From the NCBI GenBank assembly GCA_914767715.1, contig OU612069.1:1858001-1922000 (forward strand): a DNA stretch of 64,000 nucleotides, read 5' to 3'. The stretch comes from Membranipora membranacea. Lineage: Eukaryota > Bryozoa > Gymnolaemata > Cheilostomatida > Membraniporidae. The notes below the pieces were generated by a model, which made no database searches, was not told the origin of the DNA, and saw only the letters and a program-made list of their open reading frames with translations. Both the position numbers and the translations under genes were made by a program. This document shows positions 18,855-29,347 of the stretch, piece after piece; positions within the stretch are counted from its first letter, which is position 1, and each line of letters begins with the position of its first letter.

Positions 18855-20619
18855 CAACTGTCCCCCGCGCAAAAACAACCCCGGGACACTTTACAATAAA
18901 AACAGGCTCATTGTAAACTGTCCTCCCCTATTGTAAACTGTCCCCTATTGTAAACTGCCCCCCTATTGTAAACCTTGCCCCTATTGCAAATTGTCCCCCC
19001 TATTGATGACTGTTCATTTCAAGGGCCAGCTGTTTATCATAGTGTAGGCGTCATAATGATATTATTTGACCATTTTCGCAATGTAATGAGCGTAACAGGT
19101 GTTTTGCTTTTCACAGTAGCTCAATGAGCTGCTCGAAAACAACCCCCCCCCCCCCCTACATACACACCTATCTAGAATGGCACTGCCATTCAGTATTTCA
19201 TATTTCATACTCATAAACATATGAATACTCATATGTTATATAAATACTCGTAAATACACATACCCATAAACATATAAATACATATAAATATTTATATGTT
19301 TATGGTCATACTTAAGTAATGCAAGTAATGCAGCAGAAACCTTTTTAGCAGGACTCACACAAAAATACTGAATAGCAGTGCCATTCTAGATAGGTTTTGG
19401 GGGGCGGGGGTTTCTTCGCGCGGCTCATTGAGCTACTGTGAAAAGCAAAACACCTGTTACGTTCATTACATTTCGAAAATGGTCAAATAGTATCATAATG
19501 ACGCCTACACTATGGCTGTAAAATAACATAAGATGCCACCTGGAATTTTTGAGAGTGCAGTTTAAAAAAGTAACTGTTGGGGGATGGTTGTTTTTGCGCG
19601 GCCTAAAGGGCAACCAAGGTTTCAAACAACTTCTCATCGATTAATAGCAGATTGCACCTTCTGCATAGGCAAAAAGACAAAATCTTTTTCGGATGATTAT
19701 TCAGCCAGAATTCTTGTGAAACATTACATCCATCAGGTGCTCAAACTCAGCTAAAATAGAAAACTACAGAGCAGTTTCCTGTTCCTGTTATTTTTTAGCC
19801 TGTGCTCTATCATCATTACAGCAATGTCTTGGAACCTCCCCTAAACTGAAGTGTTATCCAGCTTAGAGTCAGCAACTACTTTGAGTTTTGCATAGCGTAA
19901 TGCACAAAGCTGATGCTGCCTAGCACATTATTTACTACCATTTAATGCATTGCTGCAAAACTTTGGTTGCCCTTAAAGCAAACTTTTGTCGAGGTGTAGC
20001 AAAAATTCTGGCCTCAACTCAATACAAAAGCAGCAATAGTACACATTGCCACTAGTTGGTTTGTTCAGCCATCACTACATGAGAGAGTATATCATCATCA
20101 AGGTGCCTAAGTGCGATTTTGATAATTGTTCTTACTAAGGCAATGGTAGCTGTTTGCAAGGCACTCCAAGGACAGTGTGTTCTGTGATGTGGTAACTACA
20201 CATCTATTCACTGTTGGCTTAGTGCACCTTTCTTCGCAAACCAGACATCTCTAAATCATAAAAACTTCAAATAACAGCTAGTGTTTGCGAAAAATAGATC
20301 TATCAAGTACCACATGAAAAAGAGGCTTTATACACTTATTCATAATGTCAATGAGAAACCACCACCATCCCATGGTACAGCTTGGGCCATCATAGTGGCA
20401 GCCAGAACATCATGGTAAGCTCCAGTTAGATTATCTGACCCATTTAGAATGATAATAAATAGCTGGCCCTTGAAATGCACAGTCATCAATTACAATAGGG
20501 TGAGGGGCAGTTTACAATAGGCCTGTTTTTATTGTGAAGTGTCCATGGGACAGTTTACAATATTGTAAAGAGTCCTGGGGTTGTTTTCGAGCGGGGGACG
20601 GTTTACAATACTACACCGG
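18855..20619. mobile_element. Foldback DNA element splitting a SINE
   Basis: Long inverted termini of about 170-190 bp: 'gtcccccgcgcaaaaacaac' on the left matches the reverse complement of 'gttgttttcgagcgggggac' on the right, continuing through 'gggccagctgttta' and its mirror near 20465. The left arm contains five 'attgtaaactgtcccc'-type direct units. The empty site is the intact SINE at 13.33 kb. No transposase frame was found. It carries a second inverted repeat inside. Confidence 0.82.
19041..19512. mobile_element. Nested inverted-repeat element
   Basis: 'agtgtaggcgtcataatgat' at 19041 is mirrored at 19493-19512, and 'cagtagctcaatgagctg' near 19115 is mirrored near 19425. Inner stems 'ctatctagaatggcactgcc' and its mirror follow. 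A poly-C run (about 14 C) sits in the left arm. This looks like one foldback element inserted in another. Confidence 0.75.
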
Positions 20620-20705
20620 AGGTGTTGTGGGTTCAACTCCTTTCAATGTTGATTCTTCCAGCCCCCAGCACCCACGGGTGTATACCTCTCTTTTATCTTT
20701 GAAAG

Positions 20706-20945
20706 GTTGGAGAAGTGGTTGCCGAATGCGGAAATCAAAGAACCAACCAGCTGAAGAAAAACCAAAAGATGAAAAATTCTGGCAATACACAGGTTGCGTC
20801 CTTGCCTAAGACTGTATGCACCTTCCTGCGCAGTCGTCTGTTCCTTCAACCAGGATTCAGGATGAGAGAACAAGACCACCCAGAATCATTGCCGATTCTA
20901 CCTGAGCGAACAAAGACAAAGATTGAACAACTAGGTAAGTGTTAG
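20706..20945 (+). pseudogene. Second copy of caspase exon 15, still open
   Basis: 229 nt to the same CTAG|GTAAGT, with the same acceptor (ctttgaaag) and an uninterrupted frame (VGEVVAECGNQ... to EQLGKC and stop at 20943-20945). Six bases shorter than exon 15. It has no intact upstream caspase exons of its own, so it is a pseudogene unless spliced to the first gene as an alternative last exon. Confidence 0.75.
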
Positions 20946-21132
20946 TGTTTATTGATTCTCATTGGTTTCCTTGTTTTATGGTAAAATTTGAAGAGAGATC
21001 AGTTTGCTTTGTCCTTTACCTATGGATTTCTGGATGAACTGTTGATTTAAAAATCAGATATTAATCTGTGAGTTACCAGCTGTGTACTTGGTACACAGTC
21101 CATTATAAATAACTTTATACAAATCATGTACC

Positions 21133-21617
21133 GTAACTTAGTCAAGCATACCGCGGTAATAATAAGGGCATTGTTTCCAAATTCTATAGGCAGGCGGCTA
21201 ATGAGTGAACATACATACTGACTCAGTTGTAACATGCTAGCATCGACTATATATCTCTTATTTTTATTAACAATATCCGACCTCAGAAGAGACATATAAA
21301 ATTGGAGAGCTCAATGTATTGACCTTGTAATGACCTTGCAGTTGTTTGCCTCGTTACAACTACATAACATTATCATCCAATTAAAAACGTTCTGACCAAT
21401 AGTTAACCAATCAACATTCTTCTTCTCCAACCAGTTGATGCGATGCTTATTATTATGGCAGACAGAAATGTATCATAATGTTTTGTTTTGTAGAAGTAAG
21501 TAGGACAGCTGTGGGCTGTGGTCAGGTCTGTGCAGTGTGGTGGGAGGGCATTAGCATGTAACACATAGTGTGCACATTTCTTGATCATTATATTGCCTGG
21601 GCGGCTAGATATTGTGG
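21133..21617. repeat. Dispersed repeat D1, copy 1
   Basis: About 480 bp nearly identical to 42250-42729. It begins 'acttagtcaagcataccgcg' and ends 'tgcctgggcggcta'. It lies inside the duplicated caspase-tail segment and is absent from the parent. No coding capacity is recognised. Confidence 0.85.
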
Positions 21618-22493
21618 TTAAATGACAGTGGGCATGCTGGTGTGATATGGCTAAAATCTGTGTTTTGTTTCCTAAATTAATCCAGGCCTGTTCACCAACA
21701 AGCCACGTGGTTACAATACGCGACCTTACGGTATATAACTGCTGAGATCATCATTGTTAAAAAAAGGACCGATTGGCCACTATTAACTGCTCAGTGGTGT
21801 AAAGGGTAAATGTTTCCTCCCTCAAATTGTATGATGTTGCCCGGTTATAGATTTCAAGAAACTAAAGCTGTATAGTATTATTACTCAAAAGAAATTATTA
21901 AACTGGTTAAAAACAGAATCTGATCACTGCATCAAGCAACTTCTAGACAGATAATTAGATGAAAATTGTCGGGTCAAACCAGCACAAATGAGTATGTTCC
22001 TTGAGTCATGCATTTTTTATACTGTTAGGTGTTTTTAGTATAAGTGTCAAATTCTTCCAACGTTGTTGACAAAATGAAACAGAACTCATTCGTTCTTCAC
22101 CTCAGAAAGCGGATATGTTATGTCCTGATGAAATACATCCAACCTTGTCATGAAAATATCCCTACCTTATTGTGTTATGTTAGATTATGTCATAAGAATA
22201 GAAACTCACGGGGGTGATCAGGTGAAGCAAGCTAACTTCTAAGTGGAAAGTAAGACACTGATGATGAAGAACCAGACTCTGCATCACTGGCTTTTGATAT
22301 CAGACTATTTTTGTATGATTGCTGAAAATACTTTTTTTAGATAAATATTTTACCACAAAGACAAAGATTTTGTCGTGTATTCAAGCTTGTTTATCATAAA
22401 CTTCTTTATTATATACATTGTTACAATGTGGAAGATGCAAATGCCAAGAGGAAGCATAGTATTGTGTTCTCGGAGCATTCAAGGTCTTAGATG

Positions 22494-23474
22494 CATACTT
22501 GCCAAGTAATCTAAATACAAAATAGGGAGATTCCATTTTACGGCGATACTGCACCACAACGTGGTGCTTCGAGGGTGCGAAGCACCCGAGTCATCCACCT
22601 GGGGGTTTGGGGGGCGGAGCCCCGTCTGCAGAAGCTCTGAGAGCGTTTCCAGCCACTAGGAAGGGCTGTAAATGTATATTTGACCCCAAATAATTTCATG
22701 TTTGTACTAGTACTAAAATATCAAACTGAGGTGAAATACACTTTAAACAATTACAATCAATCCATGGGCCCCTGGGACTCTTACATACATGCCTTTACAT
22801 TGCCAATGTCCAGTATCAAACACCCCATTGGCAAAGTAGAGGCATGTAAGTCCCAGGGGCCCTTGCCTGTCAAGACTGTCAGGCTACAAGTGCCCATGCA
22901 TCATCAAGATCTGAAAATGTGCTCAGTCACAGACAGTGAGAATCCAGATAAGGTTTTAAATTCCTGTTTGACTAACATTAAATATGTTTCAAAGTGTTTG
23001 GTCCGAGCTTTGTTAAATTGGAGTGGACCTACCTTTGGAATTGTTAGGTTTCTATTTTCCTTCACTTAAATTTAACTAGACTAGACAGTACAAAATTATT
23101 ACTAAAAAATGTGTGATCTGAAAGGAAATGAAAACTAAATGTATGCACTTGACTAGCTACTTTATATTTTGACCAATGACAGTCAGTGTTGTGAGTTATG
23201 AGAGGATGCTATTGGTCATTTACAATAATAGGCTGAATCTTAACAAAACAGGTAAATTTGTTAGGATTGTTTAATTGATAATTCCTTTCAATTTTGAGTG
23301 CAAAGACCTTAACAGTAACTAGTCAACAACAACATGTGCTTGGATAACTATCAAAAAATTGCGATTGGGCTGTTTTCTCTAAAATCTGGAGGAAATAGTG
23401 AGATTTACAAAAAGTGGGAGGTGGGTGTAAAAATCTGGAGGGTCACGCCTAAATCGGGAGACTTGGCAAGTATG
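22494..23474. mobile_element. Non-autonomous hAT-like transposon with 8-bp target duplication
   Basis: Perfect 14-bp termini CATACTTGCCAAGT and its reverse complement, flanked on both sides by CTTAGATG (22486-22493 and 23475-23482). The parent segment at about 15450 shows a single similar CTAAGATG, the empty site. An 8-bp target duplication is typical of the hAT superfamily. The internal open frame at 22680-23069 shows no transposase motif and includes an inverted pair 'gggcccctgggact'/'agtcccaggggccc'. Confidence 0.85.
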
Positions 23475-23511
23475 CTTAGATGTTGTACTGAATCAATATG
23501 TTGATTAAAAT

Positions 23512-23752
23512 TGATTAAAATCCGATGTCATATCTCTGGCCCATCCCGAGGCATGGGCGGCGAAATATTAATACCTTAATGGCGAGGCCGCTATATCTGC
23601 GCCAATTTGCTCTCTTGCAGGCAGGTCGGAGCACACCTGGGGGCCAACCAATCCCCAGTAGAAGATGGACTGCAGTGGGATTCGAACCCACGACCTTCAA
23701 CACTTGCGTGTTGAAGTCCGGCGCTCTAGCCAACTGAGCCACCTCCTACTCG
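23512..23752 (-). repeat. tRNA-derived SINE (family S1), copy 2
   Basis: Same head and body as copy 1 at 13.7 kb. On the minus strand A box 'ggtggctcagttggctagag' and B box 'gtgggttcgaatccc'. It is inserted in the duplicated segment at a position that is empty in the parent (about 15470), so it is an independent insertion. Confidence 0.82.
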
Positions 23753-24030
23753 TCGTTATCGGTATATTAGTACAGCATTGAAGTTCCCTCTTGAGGGTTT
23801 GTATGAATTTACTTATAGTAAGGCAGGTCGTAGCATACTCTGTATCGGTATCACTTGCATATGTGTATTAATGTTATACGGCGTGTAGATAACAAGGAAT
23901 TTATTGTTTTCTTTTACTTACCATCATGTTTTATTCCCTTGATTTTATTTCTTTTTTTTATTTTGTTTTTTTGCACATCTTCTGATGACGGTATATGCAA
24001 TAAAAAAAAGAAATATATATACATATATAT

Positions 24031-24057
24031 ATAATTGAGAGCCTAGCTAGCAAATAC

Positions 24058-24115
<58 letters not shown>

Positions 24116-24136
24116 TTGCTAGCTAGGCTCTCAATT
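24031..24136. repeat. TA-rich microsatellite inside a palindrome
   Basis: 'attgagagcctagctagcaa' at the left and its reverse complement at the right enclose about 65 bp of (AT)n with 'ac' interruptions. It could extrude as a cruciform. The parent segment has only the single right-hand 'ctctcaattcatggg'. Confidence 0.85.
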
Positions 24137-24160
24137 CATGGGTTATTTTTCTTAATCTTA

Positions 24161-24457
24161 GCTGAATATTTTAAAAAGACAATAACATAATATATTCAAT
24201 ATTGATAATTAGAGCCTAAACATTTACCGGATGAGCTGTAGCACATGTGCCCAAAAGTAGACTGAGGATTTTGTGGCTTTCCCATATTTTAACTTCATAA
24301 TTGGTTATCGCAGATTCTCACTTGCATTCATTTGAGCCCTAAAAGTACCTGCCCTGCTATGTTAGTGCAGTTTCATGTCAGCATTTAGGAAACATACATT
24401 GTTATGTTCGTGTAAAATAAATGATGGCATAGCTGCTCATCTCTCAGTGCATTCAAT
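24161..24457. other. Spacer before the Copia remnant
   Basis: AT-rich, no gene or repeat recognised. Confidence 0.4.
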
Positions 24458-24458
24458 G

Positions 24459-24515
24459 TTAACTTTGGTTATTTAGAGTAATATATTCTGAGTATGATAA
24501 TAACCCAACATGTTT
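24459..24515 (-). repeat. Direct repeat at the 3' end of the Copia remnant
   Basis: About 55 bp ('gttattatcatactcagaat...gttaaca' on the minus strand) nearly identical to 25731-25786. The copies flank the remnant like short LTR pieces. The coding frame runs straight into this copy, so the missing pol region was probably lost by a deletion ending here. Confidence 0.65.
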
Positions 24516-25695
24516 ACCAGTGTACCCCTTAGCAATGACCATGCTTCTCTGATTCTTGACCCAACACCGATTACGGCCAAACTGCACCACATAGTCATTC
24601 TGAGTGATTGCTTTCACTGAAAGTAAATTACCATTGAGAGCAGGTACATGTAGAACATTCTTGAGAATTACAGTGCGTTGCTTAGTCTGACTTACCCGCA
24701 CAGAAAGTCTTACACTACCTCTCGCAATGCCCTGAACTTCCGAACCATCAGCGACCGTCACATACTCTGGATTATCGAGCGTAGTGTACTCTGTGAATAC
24801 ATCCTTAGTCCGGCACATATGACTGCTGACACCACTGTCTATAACCCACGGCTGTTGTACAGTATCATCATTGACAGCAGATTTGCTTTCTGGTACCATG
24901 AACCACTGTTTCATCATCTGCTGAGGCAGTTGATGCTTGGTGTTGTGTGTGGCCACCACGTCCTCTGTACCTTCCACCTTGACCTCGGCCGCAACTTTAT
25001 TTCTGTGGACAGAACCTCATATAGTGATCAGGGCTATTACTGATATAGCACCCCCTGACTTGTGAGCTATCAGCAGTTTTGGCTTCAGCTGATAGAGCAG
25101 CATCAGATTTGACATTATGACTGGTGCCGCTTTTGTTCCTCGTTAAGAAGAGCGTTCTATACAAATTCGAGAGTGAGTCTATCACTATCTAACTCTAACT
25201 CTAACGCTGTAACTAACGTGTCAAAACTCTCTGGCAAGCTACCTAATAAGGTCGCAACTTGGTCCTCTTCACTTACTGGTGCTTTTATTGCGGCTACCCT
25301 GTTTGTGATTTCCTTCATATCCTTTAAATGGCTCTCGATGGACGCATTCTCACTCATAACTGTCCTGAAATACTTCTTCTTAAGGAACAAGCGGTTTGCG
25401 AGACTTTCTCTTTCGAAGTGCGATTGCAACTTTTCCATGTGTCTTTTGCATCCTCACACTCTGTTATGAGATATAACAGTTCATCACTTACAGAGAGTAC
25501 AATGTGACTGTGTACTTTAGCTCTGCGAGTCTGGTACTGCTTCTTGTCATCCGCTGAAGCACTGGATCCAGGTGCTGTCTCAGAACCATCTACATAGCCA
25601 AACAGTCCTTTTGCAGTTAAGAGATGTTTAGCCTTAAATTTCTTTGTAGGATAGTTGTCTTTGGTGAGTTTGGTAATCTCTATCTTATCACCCAT
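24459..25695 (-). pseudogene. Copia-type retrotransposon remnant (gag to protease)
   Basis: Minus-strand reading starts at ATG 25693-25695 (MGDKIEITKLTKDNYPTKKF, the typical start of Copia gag). It continues in shifted frames through gag (25157-25438) and a degenerate zinc knuckle (GCYISNSPDHYMRFC; the second Cys is lost). The aspartic protease motif WVIDSGVSSHM follows (24.8 kb), then a pre-integrase segment (LHVPALNGNLLSVKAI). It has several frameshifts, and the integrase, RT and RNase H are absent. The element is dead. Confidence 0.85.
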
Positions 25696-25730
25696 CTTTA
25701 TGTCAGCAGCACTGGGCCCATAACCTGTTA

Positions 25731-25786
25731 ACTTAGGTTATTTAGAGTAATATATTCTGAGTATGATAATAACACAACATGTCTCA
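25731..25786 (-). repeat. Direct repeat at the 5' end of the Copia remnant
   Basis: Matches 24459-24515. It is followed on the minus strand by 'ggttatgggcccag', in the position of a primer binding site, and then by the gag ATG. A full-length LTR upstream was not delimited. Confidence 0.6.
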
Positions 25787-26233
25787 TGGAGGAACAAAGA
25801 GCAAGGACAAAACATTGCCGCTGTAAACAGATTGTCTTTCCTTAAGCAAAGGGGAGTAAACTCCTATACAAAACACAAAAACCCGAAACTACATTACACA
25901 ATATCCAACATTCAATTCAAAATAGTTACCCAAGTGACGATATTTTTAGCAATGCTCCATCTCGCCATTGCTTTTGTTTTCAATATAAGTAAAAACTGTA
26001 TCATGCATAAACATAATAGTGACTTGAACCAATGAACTAAACCCCCAAGGGGTTTAGTTCATTTCTTGAACACAAAGCTACAATAATATCGTGTTATAAT
26101 CAATACAAAATCTGGAAGTTGATTGGACAATACTTTCTCAATATTAGAGAATATACAATGGAATGATATGAAACGTAATTTTAGCATATATAGTCAACGA
26201 GAAAATTAGTTCTTGGCAATAGAGGTTATCAAA
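25787..26233. other. Upstream region of the first ankyrin/coiled-coil gene
   Basis: No exon is visible. A 30-bp hairpin lies at about 26031-26062 ('gaactaaaccccc'/'ggggtttagttc'). Promoter elements could not be identified with confidence. Confidence 0.4.
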
Positions 26234-28133
26234 ATGGCGAACACAGAGCCAATCAATGAAGATATTGCAAAAGACATGGTAAAAGATATCCTGCAGAAAT
26301 ACATGCAGAACCCAAACAAAGATCCACCAAGACTCGACAGACTTGAAGCACTTTTGGGAGCTATCAATGATGATGAGATGAAGGCAAGAATCTTGTCCAT
26401 TCAGATGAATGAAGAGAACATCTACCATACAGCAGTCCGTCAAAACAACTCTGAGCTGATACAGGTCCTCAACAAACACCTGCCAAACAAAATGCAAGAT
26501 GGTGATTCAATCCTGGTGAAGAAGAAGAAGTGTAACCGCCGGAGGAGGTTCAGGGGAGTTCTTTATGGCCGAGATGCTCAGTGTCTGACGCCGCTGCACC
26601 TAGCAGTGCTCAGGTGGAGAGATGAGGGAGACGACACGATGTTCAGAGCGCTGATGGAAGCTGACGGTCTTACTGCAAGACAGAAGCTTGAAATGCTTTG
26701 CGCTACTGATGAGAAGGGAAGAACTGTGATCGGCATTGCTATTGATGCAGACATAGATCAAGAGACGAAAGAAAAGATGGTCCAAGATGTTTGCGAAGAG
26801 CTCCGTGAAGCCAGGAAAACAATAGATGGTGAGTGATATATTCCTTTAGAATCTATGCTGTGATTTTACATCCTTGAGAATTGGTAATAACATTTAGATC
26901 AACTGAGTGCGTCTCCTGCGCTTTTGCAACACACATTTTTTGCTCTGATGATAAGATATTTGCAGAGTCACCTAAGTATACAGTACCCATACAGTTTGAA
27001 ATGGTGACTTGGTAACTTATTGTGAACTAAGTTATCATCAGCTATAAAATTCTTACAACTCAACCATTTCTTAATTGACAGATTTGGCAGCTGAAAACTC
27101 AAGGCTTCAACAAGAAGTGGTGGGACTGAAAGAAGAGATTAGTGAAAATGTATTAATTGCTAAGGTTGATGAGCTGAAAAAAGAAAATGCTGCTATGGAG
27201 AGAAGAATAGATGAAAAGATGAGAGCATTTGAGCTAATGATCGATAATCAGGTCAGTCAGAGTCAAATACAGAGTTGGTAATAAATATATCAATTTAGGA
27301 ATCCATTTGAAAATCAGCAAGGTACTGCTCAATAGTTACAAGTAGGGATTACTCAAAAAGCCAAATCTTAAACAGAATTTGTACATTATGCAAAGATGTT
27401 AAAAATTCCTAATTATGAAAATTAATACCTCAAAATTTATGTACACCTTTTAATCTGATCCTTGTATTGTAACAAAACAAAAACAACTCAAAAAGAGATG
27501 GAAAGTGCCACAATTTCAGTCAGAAAATTTCAGAGTCTTGAGTACATACCCTTTTGAGCATGTGCTCTGACCCAGAAAGCTTTGACGTTTTGTTACAAAA
27601 ATGGCGCTCAAATACCTAATCAATTGATATCGTTAGTAAGTGTGTTTTTCATGCTATGGCTTCCTTTGTTGCTCAGCAAAAAAAATGTTTCCCGAACCTT
27701 TAAATCCAGGTTTTGAGGAAGAGTATTTTACATACTGCACTGCTTCAAAACATGACTCAGTTGAAGCAGGGAATTGATGATGTCACCTTTCCCCTCATAT
27801 AATTTGATTTGTTAAAAAAATGTTAATGACAATGATCAAGGCCAAACACCAGCATTTGGAGAGGCTAGGCTCTACTTGGGAACACATTGCAATTGCTGTA
27901 ATAAACTTCTCACATCAAGGTTAAGCAAACTTTTACAAAGTTTTTACCTTGACCTTTACCTTTACCAGGACTCTGCGAGCATGTATAGTGTAGACTCTGG
28001 AGTTTGTGCAGGAAGTGCAGCAGATCGCGTCCTGCAAAATCGAGACATACAATACAGCCGTACCACTACACAAGAGCTGATCAAGCCTGTTCATTTCGAC
28101 TATCACTGCATCAATAACATCTCCTCATTCTGA
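26234..28133 (+). CDS. Ankyrin-like/coiled-coil gene, member 1 (3 exons)
   Basis: Exons 26234-26828, 27082-27251 and 27969-28133 join (phase 1, then phase 0) into 309 residues. The start is the ATG at 26234 in AAAATGG. Residues 62-84 (NIYHTAVRQNNSELIQVLN) and 119-145 (TPLHLAVLRWRDEG...) resemble two ankyrin repeats. Lys/Arg-rich residues 96-107 lie between. Residues 199-254 are a heptad coiled coil (LAAENSRLQQEVVGLKEE). The tail is Ser-rich and ends near DYHCINNI. Function unknown. Ankyrin plus coiled coil suggests a protein-binding, self-associating factor. Members 2 and 3 have the same exon phases. Confidence 0.75.
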
Positions 28134-28871
28134 TCCCTGTAAACAGGAAGATCTATCTTACTTTTAAAATTCAAAAGAGCGACATTTTTACAGACTTTTT
28201 GGGCCACAAAGGTATTTGTTCTTGTATTTTGTGAGGGAGTATTATGACTAGTTCTCTCTGATACAAGCTTCCGTAAAAAAAGAGACAAAAATATTTTATG
28301 ACATAGCCAATGTCTTTGCTGCGATTGACCAACAATTTGGCTAAGTTAGAGACTGATAGAGCAGAATCTAAGAAAGCTAATTCCTTAAAATAGTCTAGGG
28401 TGAGGTTTGTGAACTCTTTATGCCGTTAAGTTTAGCATATCAGAGAAGAGACAAGACTGTTATGTTATATCGATAAGCTCAGCCTCGAGCATGAAGCCCA
28501 CTTTTTATTCTTATTGATAAACTAATGATGCTTTTCTGACATTTGATAATCTGCTCATCTTAGTCCTAAAGTAAGGTTGCTCGCTGTGATCTAATACAAT
28601 CATTTATTATTATTTTCTTATTTTTTTAGATAAGGCAAGCTATTTGTTTTGGTAGTTTATAAATCAATTCAATTCTGTGTGAACTTAAATTTACTGAATT
28701 TTCACCTAAACTGTTTTGTTCCACCGAACGAACGCATAGAAGGGAATTATAATGCATTCATGTTTAGGGGTAGAGTGTATTTCAATCAATTCGATGATTG
28801 ACCACATATCAACATATTGAATAGATATATATACTTTTATTGTCATTCTACATCATCTTTAGGAATGTTTT
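28134..28871. other. Downstream of member 1
   Basis: AT-rich sequence, no gene recognised. Probably includes the 3' UTR. Confidence 0.4.
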
Positions 28872-29150
28872 TCATGCAGTGACAGAACAAAAAAGAAAAA
28901 ACTTAAGCGGAGAGAAAAAATACTCAAGTAACAAGAATTGATAGGATATAAAGTGCTTTGATAGTTGTTGTTTAAAATGAGTGAGTTTGGTTGCTGAGCG
29001 TATCTGAATTGGTAAAGAGTTAAAAGTTGTAGTGATTTTTTGTCTTAATTGATCAGTGTGATAATGTAATAGGTATCTGTCTCTAAAAAAGGTTTTAGAG
29101 CTAGCTGGAATAAAGCCTTCCAAAAGAAAGTCAGGTGCAATCAAATGCAA
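28872..29150 (-). mobile_element. 3' fragment of a non-LTR retrotransposon reverse transcriptase
   Basis: The minus-strand frame includes TTFNSLPIQIRSATKLTHFK followed by QQLSKHF, which resembles the conserved C-terminal tail of LINE reverse transcriptases (W/F-N-S-L-P-x-x-I-R then F-K-x-x-L). No catalytic part remains. Assignment to a clade is not possible. Confidence 0.5.
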
Positions 29151-29151
29151 A

Positions 29152-29347
29152 ACTTGGAAACCAAAAATACAGGTGAAATGACCAGCAAGGAGAGGAAAAG
29201 CACAATAGATAGCGGCAGCTTGTGCTTTGATCAAGCCAAGTGACGAATTTTGGAAACCAAAAATACAGGTGAAATGACCAGCAAGGAGAGGAAAAGCACA
29301 ATAGATAGCGGGCAGCTTGTGCTTTGATCAAGCCAAGTGACGAATTT
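29152..29347. repeat. 98-bp tandem duplication
   Basis: Two nearly identical units, each beginning 'ttggaaaccaaaaatacagg' and ending 'caagccaagtgacgaattt', differing by one inserted G. The identity suggests a recent event. Confidence 0.92.

Larger units (their letters stand above)
18465..24160 (+). repeat. Direct copy of the caspase tail and downstream DNA
   Basis: Corresponds to about 12926-15810: part of exon 14, the last intron with its SINE, exon 15, the 14.8-15.2 kb open frame and the flank to 'ctctcaattcatgggtt'. The 5.7-kb length against 2.9 kb in the parent is explained by insertions at 18855-20619, 21.1-21.78 kb, 22494-23474, 23512-23752 and 24031-24136. Confidence 0.87.

Noticed and set aside
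18899-18998. CRISPR-like array of 'attgtaaactgtcccc' units
   Set aside because: The units are adjacent, variable and part of a foldback terminus. There are no spacers of even length and no cas genes, and the DNA is eukaryotic.
22680-23069. 129-codon frame in the hAT-like element as transposase
   Set aside because: It has no hAT dimerisation or catalytic motif and includes a palindromic non-coding segment.
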